Shown one piece after another: positions 1 to 4,800 of a DNA stretch of 5,452 bases. Made by a program: the position numbers and the translations under genes. Each line of letters starts with the position of its first letter. Position 1 is the stretch's first letter. Source of the DNA: Betaproteobacteria bacterium (GTDB taxonomy: Bacteria > Pseudomonadota > Gammaproteobacteria > Burkholderiales > Casimicrobiaceae); assembly GCA_005888865.1 (NCBI GenBank), contig VBCL01000149.1, positions 1 to 5,452 of the forward strand. The letters run 5' to 3'. Under the pieces are notes generated by a model that worked only from the letters and a program-made list of their open reading frames with translations, ran no database searches and was not told the DNA's origin.

Positions 1-656
1 GGAATGTCTTCGGGCATATGCGCGAACGGCGACATCAGCGCACTCTGCTCGGCGTTCTCGACCAGGTGCGCGTCGATCGCGGCGACAATCCGGTCGAGCA
101 CCGGCTTGGTGCTCATCCATCCGCTCACCATGCCCGGCTTCAACCGGGCGATCGTGTCTTCGGCGACCTTGGGCGCGGCGCGGATGCGCTTGATGTAGTC
201 ACGATAGTCTTCGGCCGTGCGGAACGGCGTCACCTGCGCGGCGCGCGGCAGGACGTTGTGCAGGCCGCCCAGCGTCGTCAGCACCAGCGCGTCGGCATCC
301 GTGAACTGCTGCGCCTCGACGGCGAGCTCCATCTTGTCGACGAGCAGCGCGTATGAAATCCGGTCTTGGCCGTGTAGGGCCTTGGCGTCCAGTGCCCTCA
401 GCCGCTCCAGCGCGTGGCGCTCACGCGCGCGCTCGCGTTCGAGCGTGGCGAGCGACAAATCCGGCAGAAGATGGTTGTAGCCCGGAACGCCGCGAACGGT
501 GGCCGCGATCGGATTGCGTCGCAGCGTCGCGTCCAGGTCTTCGTCGAGGAGGGCTTTGAGCTGCGCTGCGGGAGCGGCGTCTTGAGTCTGAGCGTGCACG
601 TTGGGGATTCCCAGCATGATGAGAACGGCGAGCAAGATAGCACGACGTCGGGCCAT
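1..656 (-). CDS. DUF885 family exported protein, N-terminal part (cut by window start)
   Basis: The ATG is the reverse complement of 654-656, and the frame stays open for 218 codons to the window edge. The N-terminus (MARRRAILLAVLIMLG, ending IPNVHA before Q23) is a typical Sec signal peptide: a basic start, a hydrophobic core and an A-x-A-like cleavage site. The product is therefore probably periplasmic or surface-attached. The mature part matches the start of DUF885 proteins as I know them: an acidic/helical segment (LLDEDLDATLRRNPIAAT, about residues 36-53), a long charged helix rich in ERERARER, and a region near residues 145-218 with FRTAEDYRDYIKRI and SPFAHMPEDI. Family members are usually near 600 residues, so roughly two thirds is missing, including the C-terminal part where a metallopeptidase-like HExxH-type site would be sought. 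A peptidase or hydrolase role is only inferred from the family. It starts 19 bases after the DUF3095 stop with only a weak ribosome binding site, suggesting coupled expression. Confidence 0.82.
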   Translation of the reverse strand, partial: MARRRAILLAVLIMLGIPNVHAQTQDAAPAAQLKALLDEDLDATLRRNPIAATVRGVPGYNHLLPDLSLATLERERARERHALERLRALDAKALHGQDRISYALLVDKMELAVEAQQFTDADALVLTTLGGLHNVLPRAAQVTPFRTAEDYRDYIKRIRAAPKVAEDTIARLKPGMVSGWMSTKPVLDRIVAAIDAHLVENAEQSALMSPFAHMPEDI

Positions 657-675
657 GTATGGCAAGCGCCCAGGA

Positions 676-1854
676 TCAGGCTCGGAGCGATTTGAGCTGT
701 GCCTTGAGGCCGCGCGCGGCCAGCGCGTAGCCACCGTCACTGCCATCGACAAAGTGCACGTGGTTTCCGTTGTAGGAAAACACGATGCAGGTCAACAGTG
801 CTTCGCTCGACTTATGCATTCCGTAGACCAGCCGGCCTTCGCGGCGCTGCCCTTCGAGGTGGTCCTGCAGCTCCTTGCATTGCGCTTCGCTGCCATCCAT
901 GACCATGCGCAGCATGCCGTCGAACTTGCGGCAATCCGAGTTTTCCACCAACTCGTCGATGTAGTGGCTCCAACGCACGGTCTTGGTGTCGATCTTGCGT
1001 GCGAACAGGTAGACGCCCGCGAGGTTGAGCAACACCATCCGTGCAAAATATTTGATCCGCCCCCAGGGGCCGAGCCGGCTTGAACGTACGCGCCACTCGT
1101 GGCCGAGCTGACGCGGATTGAACGACAGCGCCATGTGTTCGGCGCGCAAGGGGTGGTAGCTGGAGATGTCGCCATAGATTTGCGCGATCTTGTCGGACAC
1201 CTTGCGGTAAGTGGCCAGGTTCGCGTCGGCCTCGCTCGACACCGCGGCCACCAGCAGCGCAAGCTTGTGGTCACTAAAGCTCGGCACACCCTGCCAGCGG
1301 CACTCGAAACCCTCGAAGCTGCCTTCGCGCACGCCCCCGTCTTCCTCGACGCGCAGCACGCCTTGCGCGAGCGGGTCCTTGACCATGCGTTCGGCTTCTT
1401 CCCAGCCGCGTCCGGAGAAGGTCGGTTGGGTAACGTTCGGTGACAGGCGAACCTTCGCCAGCCGCACCGACAGTCCCTTGTCGAGCAGCTCCGACACCCG
1501 GACCAGGCCGACACGCAACGAGAGCTCGAAGCTCTCCCGCGACAGCCGTTGGGCTTCCCGCAATGCCGGGATCGCGCGCTCACGCAAGGCGTCGGGCACG
1601 GCGAAGGTCGCGCCATCGCCGCCGAAAACAAACGGCATATCGACACTTCGGTCCACGTTGACGACTGCCGCGATACAGGCCACGCCGACGGTGTTGACCT
1701 TCTTGTAGGCGCCGGCTTCGATCGCCTTGGTCGAGTCGATCACATCGGCGATGACGATCCACCAGTCACCCGGAACCTGGGCGTGCCGGTCGGTCTCGAT
1801 GGCCTCGGCAAAGGACTTCAGCACCGGAAGATCGTGGTAGAAATTAAGCGTCAT
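676..1854 (-). CDS. DUF3095 protein with class III nucleotidyl-cyclase-like motifs
   Basis: This complete 392-residue protein has the length and layout of the DUF3095 family. Residues 34-45 read VIADVIDSTKAI, with D37 and D40. Residues 76-84 read FVFGGDGAT, with D80. These two segments resemble the two metal-binding aspartate motifs of class III adenylate/guanylate cyclases (a D-x-x-x-S/F-T type segment, then G-D-G). Residues 183-190 (FECRWQGV) and the C-terminal block from about 310 to 383 (KFDGMLRMVMDG, then HFVDGSDGGYALAARG) are typical of DUF3095 as I recall it. No signal peptide or clear transmembrane helix is seen, so it is probably cytoplasmic. Cyclase activity is unproven: the family is uncharacterised, and the adenine-selecting and transition-state residues could not be assigned by eye. 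The start is firm: ATG at 1852-1854 is preceded by GAGGTGA and overlaps the stop of the upstream binding-protein gene as ATGA, a classic translational coupling arrangement. Confidence 0.88.
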   Translation of the reverse strand: MTLNFYHDLPVLKSFAEAIETDRHAQVPGDWWIVIADVIDSTKAIEAGAYKKVNTVGVACIAAVVNVDRSVDMPFVFGGDGATFAVPDALRERAIPALREAQRLSRESFELSLRVGLVRVSELLDKGLSVRLAKVRLSPNVTQPTFSGRGWEEAERMVKDPLAQGVLRVEEDGGVREGSFEGFECRWQGVPSFSDHKLALLVAAVSSEADANLATYRKVSDKIAQIYGDISSYHPLRAEHMALSFNPRQLGHEWRVRSSRLGPWGRIKYFARMVLLNLAGVYLFARKIDTKTVRWSHYIDELVENSDCRKFDGMLRMVMDGSEAQCKELQDHLEGQRREGRLVYGMHKSSEALLTCIVFSYNGNHVHFVDGSDGGYALAARGLKAQLKSLRA

Positions 1855-2843
1855 CGAATCACCTCATCTGCCCTCACCAGTATCGATTGCGGGATCGTGA
1901 TGTCGAGCGCCATGGCTGTCTTGAGGTTGATCACCAGCTCGAACTTTGTCGGCTGTTCGATGGGCAGATCTCCGGGGTTTGCGCCCTTGAGGATTTTGTC
2001 GACGTACTGCGCGCCGCGGCGCGACAGATCCGCAAGATGTGCGCCGTACGAAAGCAGGCCGCCCGCATCCACGAATTCGCGGAGCCCATACATCGCCGGC
2101 AACCGATGGCGAGCCGCGAAGTCGATGATTTCGGCGCGGTGATTGTTAGTGAACGGGTCTTCGATCGTAATCAGCCCGCCTGCGCCGTTTCGCAACGCAG
2201 CGTCAAGTGCCTTTTGCACACCGCTTTCATCGTGCACGGGCACTGACAGGATTCGTATCCCCAACGTTCGACCGGCTGCCTCGGTTTGCGCGAACACAAG
2301 CGCCGGATACTGATTTGCTTCGTTCGGACTTGCATCATTCCAGAGAACGGCCACGGTCGCGATTCCAGGAAACATATCCTTCAGGAGTTGCAGCCGCTTT
2401 CCGGCGAGCTCGGGAGAATTCATGCTCAATCCGGTGATGTTGCCGCCAGGCCGGGCAAGATTGCTGACGATGCCGCTTCCCATCGGATCGGCCGTGGAGG
2501 TCATTACGATGGGGATGGTCGAGGTGGCACGCTTGGCGGCGAGCGGGGCCAGCGTGCCTCGCGTGACAATCACGTCGACTTTAAGCCGCACGAGTTCTGC
2601 CGCCAACTCTGCCAGTCGATCCGGGTGGTTGTCCGCGAACCGGGGTTCCAGGACGAAGGTCTTGCGCTCGATCCATCCCAAGTCCCGCAAGGCGTCCGTA
2701 AATACGGCAAGAGGTACCGCAGGCGGATTGGCGCCGGCACTGAGGTAGCCGATCCGATAAAGCTTGCCGGCGGGCTGCGCAATCGCCCCTGTAATCGCGA
2801 GCAACTCGCAGGCCAACACGTCAAAGAACGTCCGTCGGTCCAT
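1851..2843 (-). CDS. ABC_sub_bind-type periplasmic substrate-binding protein
   Basis: This 330-residue protein belongs to the ABC transporter substrate-binding family often annotated PF04392 (related to the TrpX/YtfQ-like binding fold). The N-terminus MDRRTFF followed by a short hydrophobic stretch and GAIAQ (residues 1-23) resembles the RR-containing signal peptides common here, although C12 and E13 interrupt the core. Diagnostic family segments follow: KLYRIGYLSAG (27-37), FTDALRDLGWIE (48-59), DRLAELAAELVRLKVDVIV (75-93), TSTADPMGSGIVSNLARPGGNITGLS (115-140, the best hallmark), GKRLQLLKDMFP (148-159), VAVLWN (164-169), GGLLSYG (261-267) and PGDLPIEQPTKFELVINL (290-307). The ligand is not predictable. 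An in-frame ATG further upstream (3198-3200) would give 119 extra residues of low-complexity, non-family sequence lying antisense to the TfoX-like gene. The 2841-2843 start has an AGGTG ribosome site and begins directly at the signal peptide. No ABC permease or ATPase is in the window, so it may be an orphan or serve a distant transporter. Confidence 0.9.
   Translation of the reverse strand: MDRRTFFDVLACELLAITGAIAQPAGKLYRIGYLSAGANPPAVPLAVFTDALRDLGWIERKTFVLEPRFADNHPDRLAELAAELVRLKVDVIVTRGTLAPLAAKRATSTIPIVMTSTADPMGSGIVSNLARPGGNITGLSMNSPELAGKRLQLLKDMFPGIATVAVLWNDASPNEANQYPALVFAQTEAAGRTLGIRILSVPVHDESGVQKALDAALRNGAGGLITIEDPFTNNHRAEIIDFAARHRLPAMYGLREFVDAGGLLSYGAHLADLSRRGAQYVDKILKGANPGDLPIEQPTKFELVINLKTAMALDITIPQSILVRADEVIR
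1859..1865 (-). promoter_or_regulatory. Ribosome binding site inside the upstream gene, for the DUF3095 start
   Basis: GAGGTGA on the minus strand lies within the last codons of the binding-protein gene. It is four bases before the DUF3095 ATG when the whole motif is counted, or seven bases from GAGG. With the ATGA stop/start overlap it fixes the DUF3095 start and implies coupled translation of the two genes. Confidence 0.7.
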
Positions 2844-2844
2844 T

Positions 2845-2857
2845 CCAGGACACCTGG
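2845..2857 (-). promoter_or_regulatory. Small hairpin over the ribosome binding site of the binding-protein gene
   Basis: On the minus strand this reads CCAGG-TGT-CCTGG, a perfect 5-base inverted repeat with a 3-base loop. It ends one base before the ATG at 2841-2843. The AGGTG that best serves as the ribosome site lies in the left arm and loop, so folding would partly hide it. A 5-base stem can occur by chance in GC-rich DNA, so a regulatory role is only a suggestion. Confidence 0.35.
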
Positions 2858-2858
2858 T

Positions 2859-2950
2859 CGACGACTGGAAGTCCAACCATACACCCGTTCCGTCGGAGGC
2901 TCGCGCCAGCCGGCGGCCGGCTGCCGGTAGAACTGCGGGGCCAGTCGTCG
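2859..2950. repeat. Nested inverted repeats in the divergent intergenic region
   Basis: The outer arms are CGACGACTGG (2859-2868) and its exact reverse complement CCAGTCGTCG (2941-2950), 72 bases apart. In the centre is a 17-base perfect palindrome with 7-base arms: CAGCCGG (2907-2913), a CGG spacer, and CCGGCTG (2917-2923). Between them, CCCGTTC (2884-2890) can pair with GAAC (2930-2933) plus GGG (2937-2939) around a 3-base bulge. The pairings are nested and compatible, so one strand could fold into a branched or long stem. They lie in the presumed 5' leader of the leftward operon. Alternatively the palindromes are protein-binding sites. Confidence 0.45.
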
Positions 2951-3031
2951 GAAGGGCCGCGTTGCGGTAGGCTGGACGTCTGTGCGCGTTCGATCGTCTT
3001 GCGGTCGACTCGCGATCCGAGCTGAATGCCG

Positions 3032-3037
3032 AAGGAG
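3032..3037 (+). promoter_or_regulatory. Ribosome binding site of the TfoX-like gene
   Basis: AAGGAG lies eight bases before the ATG at 3046. This is near-ideal spacing and sets the start of the small TfoX-domain gene. Confidence 0.75.
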
Positions 3038-3045
3038 CACTGAAC

Positions 3046-3405
3046 ATGGATGAACAGGAACTGGTCGCGAGCGTGCGTGCAGCCCTGTCGGGCGCAGGCA
3101 CCATTCGCGAAGTGAAGATGTTCGGCGGGATCGGATTCATGCTGAACGGCAATCTGATCGCGGGAGCGTCCAAGCGTGGCCTGCTGCTCCGCGTCGGCAA
3201 GGAGCGTCAGCACGAGGCACTCGCTCAACCGGGAGCGCGACCGATGGAGATGAAAGGCCGCACGATGGAAGGTTATATCTACGTCGATCCTCCCGCTTTG
3301 GATGATCGCGCGGTCCAGGCGTGCATCCGACTGGCGCTGCCTTATGTGTTGTCCCTGCCGCCAAAGGCTCCGAAGCGCCAGGGGCCGAAAGCGAAGGGGA
3401 AATAA
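3046..3405 (+). CDS. Small TfoX/Sxy N-terminal-domain protein
   Basis: This 119-residue protein consists essentially of one TfoX N-terminal domain (PF04993 type). The hallmark is the segment VKMFGGIGFMLNGNLIAG (residues 23-40), followed by GLLLRVG (45-51), a polar helix, PMEMKGRTMEGYIYV (66-80) and a C-terminal helix DDRAVQACIRLALPYVL (86-102). The tail (PPKAPKRQGPKAKGK) is lysine- and proline-rich. Full TfoX/Sxy competence regulators have an additional C-terminal domain, and this protein lacks it. Stand-alone N-domain proteins are widespread and their function is mostly unknown, so a role in competence should not be assumed. An AAGGAG ribosome site supports the start. The gene is divergent from the binding-protein operon and 90 bases upstream of the nitrile hydratase genes, which appear to have their own promoter. 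No signal peptide or membrane segment is seen. Confidence 0.85.
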   Translation: MDEQELVASVRAALSGAGTIREVKMFGGIGFMLNGNLIAGASKRGLLLRVGKERQHEALAQPGARPMEMKGRTMEGYIYVDPPALDDRAVQACIRLALPYVLSLPPKAPKRQGPKAKGK

Positions 3406-3424
3406 GTCGGCAGGCCAGGGCTGA

Positions 3425-3453
3425 TTGACGCGCTAGAAGCCGCGAGGAATACT
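3425..3453 (+). promoter_or_regulatory. Candidate sigma70-type promoter for the nitrile hydratase genes
   Basis: TTGACG (3425-3430, five of six bases matching the -35 consensus) is followed after 17 bases by AATACT (3448-3453, four of six matching the -10 consensus). Transcription would begin near 3460, giving a leader of about 35 bases before the alpha-subunit ATG. The location in a 90-base gap just before the operon supports it. The weak -10 keeps confidence moderate. Confidence 0.45.
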
Positions 3454-3481
3454 GCTGGGTGATGTAAAGCCGGTGCATTTC

Positions 3482-3487
3482 GAGGAG
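3482..3487 (+). promoter_or_regulatory. Ribosome binding site of the nitrile hydratase alpha gene
   Basis: GAGGAG lies eight bases before the ATG at 3496 and supports that start. Confidence 0.75.
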
Positions 3488-3495
3488 CGATCAAC

Positions 3496-4092
3496 ATGCC
3501 CGATGACAATCGTGTGATTCAGCGCACCGCGTCCGTGGAGGATCGCGTCGATGCGATTCAGGCGGTGCTCGACGAGCGCGGCATGAAGGCAACCGAAGCC
3601 GTCGAGGAGCTCAGCCGTCTGGCGGAGGACGTCTGGGTGCCGAGGAACGGCGCCCGCGTTGTCGCGAAGGCCTGGGTCGACCCTGCATTTCGCAAGCGAC
3701 TCCTGGCCGATGGCCGCGCGGCCGTGGCCGAGCTCGGCCTGCCGATGCCCAAGCATCATCGGCATCTCGTGGTGCTGGAAAACACGCCGACCGTGCAAAA
3801 CGTGATTTGCTGCACGCAGTGCTCGTGCACGGCCTTCACGATCATCGGGCTGCCCCCGGACTGGTACAAGGACTTCGAGTACCGCTCACGAGTCGTTCGC
3901 GAGTCGCGCACGGTTCTGCGGGAAATGGGCCTCGATCTGCCGCCCGAAGTCGAGATCCGCGTCTGGGACACCACCGCCGACACGCGCTATATCGTGCTGC
4001 CGATGCAGCCCCCCGAAACCATCGGTTGGCCGGAAGAGAAGCTGGTCGACATCGTGACGCGCGATTCGATGATCGGCGTCGCGCGCCTGTAG
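3496..4092 (+). CDS. nthA: Nitrile hydratase alpha subunit with variant CTQCSCT metal motif
   Basis: This 198-residue protein is the metal-bearing alpha subunit of nitrile hydratase, which hydrates nitriles (R-CN) to amides using a non-corrin cobalt or non-heme iron centre. Family segments run in order: SVEDRVDAIQAVLDERG (13-29), GARVVAKAWVDPAFRKRLL (52-70), the LENTPTVQNVI lead-in (94-104), the claw motif C106-T-Q-C109-S110-C111-T112, GLPPDWYKDFEYRSRVVRESR (118-138), and IRVWDTTADTRYIVLP (154-169). C109 and C111 are the cysteines that become oxidised in known enzymes. Known iron types read C-S-L-C-S-C-T and cobalt types C-T-L-C-S-C-Y. This one has the cobalt-type Thr, the iron-type trailing Thr-Ala-Phe, and Gln where Leu is usual, plus an extra Cys105 directly before the claw. 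The glutamine conserved near the active site of known enzymes (Gln90 in the Rhodococcus iron enzyme) falls in PKHHRH here and appears absent. No signal peptide is seen. The beta gene follows 15 bases downstream. Confidence 0.93.
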   Translation: MPDDNRVIQRTASVEDRVDAIQAVLDERGMKATEAVEELSRLAEDVWVPRNGARVVAKAWVDPAFRKRLLADGRAAVAELGLPMPKHHRHLVVLENTPTVQNVICCTQCSCTAFTIIGLPPDWYKDFEYRSRVVRESRTVLREMGLDLPPEVEIRVWDTTADTRYIVLPMQPPETIGWPEEKLVDIVTRDSMIGVARL

Positions 4093-4107
4093 CTTCGCGA
4101 AACGCTC

Positions 4108-4725
4108 ATGGACGGCACTCATGATCTCGGCGGCCGGCAGGGCTTCGGACCGGTGCGCTATACGCTGAGCGCGCGTGCATTCCACGCACCGTGGGAAGTA
4201 CGCGTCAACTCCCTCTACGCCCTCGCCGTGCGGCTCGGCATCTTCAACATGGACGAGTATCGCCACGCGATCGAGCGCATGGAGCCGCGCCACTATCTGA
4301 CGGCCAGCTACTACGAGCGCTCGCTCACCGGCTTCGCGACGCTGCTGGTCGAGAAGGGTGTCGTGACGCACGAGGAACTGGAAGCCCGCGCACATGGAGG
4401 CTTTCCCCTCTCCGCACCGAGCGTGGCAGGGCGCACCAACGTCGCTTCGCGCCAGCATTTCCAGCCGGGCGACCGTGTGCGAGTACGCGCCGATCACGTT
4501 CCCGGTCACGTGCGCATGCCCGGCTACATTCGCGGAAAGGTCGGCGTCGTCGTCAGCGAGTCGCCCGCCTATCCCTTTCCCGATGCCGCTGCCCATGGCG
4601 TGAAGGCGCAGGACGAGCCGACCTACGATGTGCGATTCAGCAGCGAGGAGCTGTGGCCGGGGTCCGCCGACCCCGCGTCGATCTACGCCGCGGTGTTTCA
4701 GAGTTATCTGGAGCGCGTGATATAA
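4108..4725 (+). CDS. nthB: Nitrile hydratase beta subunit
   Basis: This 205-residue protein pairs with the alpha subunit to form the nitrile hydratase active-site interface. The N-terminus MDGTHDLGGRQGFGPV is the classic beta-subunit start. FHAPWEVRVNSLYAL (25-39), GIFNMDEYRHAIERMEPRHYL (44-64) and SYYERSLTGFATLLVEKGVVTHEELEAR (67-94) form the helical domain. FQPGDRVRVRADHVPGHVRMPGYIRGKVGVVV (118-149) and EPTYDVRFSSEELW (170-183) form the SH3-like barrel. Two arginines that hydrogen-bond the oxidised cysteines in known enzymes appear conserved: R52 (DEYRH) and R136 (HVRMP), corresponding by my alignment to Arg56 and Arg141 of the Rhodococcus iron enzyme. PFPDAAAHG (156-164) is also typical. 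The overall pattern looks closer to iron-type beta subunits. The start has no clear ribosome site and lies 15 bases after the alpha stop, so translational coupling is likely. The length is slightly short for the family, without an obvious deletion. Confidence 0.93.
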   Translation: MDGTHDLGGRQGFGPVRYTLSARAFHAPWEVRVNSLYALAVRLGIFNMDEYRHAIERMEPRHYLTASYYERSLTGFATLLVEKGVVTHEELEARAHGGFPLSAPSVAGRTNVASRQHFQPGDRVRVRADHVPGHVRMPGYIRGKVGVVVSESPAYPFPDAAAHGVKAQDEPTYDVRFSSEELWPGSADPASIYAAVFQSYLERVI

Positions 4726-4790
4726 CGAAACGCGCCCAGCGCGCGCACCGGTTGGCATTTCTCTGTCGCTTCCCACGCGAAACCCGAGTC

Positions 4791-4795
4791 GGAGG
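4791..4795 (+). promoter_or_regulatory. Ribosome binding site of the glycine-rich repeat gene
   Basis: GGAGG lies five bases before the ATG at 4801. This strong site is the best evidence that the repeat-rich reading frame is translated from this start. Confidence 0.7.
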
Positions 4796-4800
4796 AAATC

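Larger units (their letters stand above)
2844..3045. other. Divergent intergenic region, largest non-coding gap in the window
   Basis: These 202 bases separate the leftward three-gene unit from the rightward TfoX-like gene and must hold promoters for both. No convincing sigma70 -35/-10 pair was found on either strand by eye. The main visible structure is a set of inverted repeats, described separately. Ribosome sites bracket the region: CAGGTG for the leftward gene and AAGGAG for the rightward gene. Confidence 0.6.

Noticed and set aside
601..1083. Plus-strand open frames across 18-2142 opposite the leftward operon
   Set aside because: All are antisense to genes with clear family signatures and have histidine/arginine-rich, non-protein-like compositions.
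2808..2810. Lipoprotein cleavage site at Cys12 (V-L-A-C) of the binding protein
   Set aside because: The cysteine is too near the N-terminus, with almost no hydrophobic stretch before it. A signal-peptidase-I-type site after GAIA fits better.
2962..3027. TTGCGG boxes (2962 and 2999) as -35 elements for the TfoX-like gene
   Set aside because: No acceptable -10 sequence lies 16-18 bases downstream of either one.
2844..3200. 119-residue N-terminal extension of the binding-protein frame
   Set aside because: The extension lies antisense to part of the TfoX-like gene and is low-complexity. It would also bury a proper signal peptide that starts at 2843 with its own ribosome site.
4713..4735. GCGCGT...ACGCGC inverted repeat around the beta-subunit stop, as a terminator
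   Set aside because: It has a 6-base stem with an 11-base loop and no following T run. It is easily explained by chance in GC-rich sequence, so it does not support a transcript end before 4801.
3886..4776. Long minus-strand open frame (296 codons) opposite the nitrile hydratase genes
   Set aside because: It lies antisense to two strongly supported genes and shows no recognisable domain. GC-rich codon use commonly leaves such shadow frames open.
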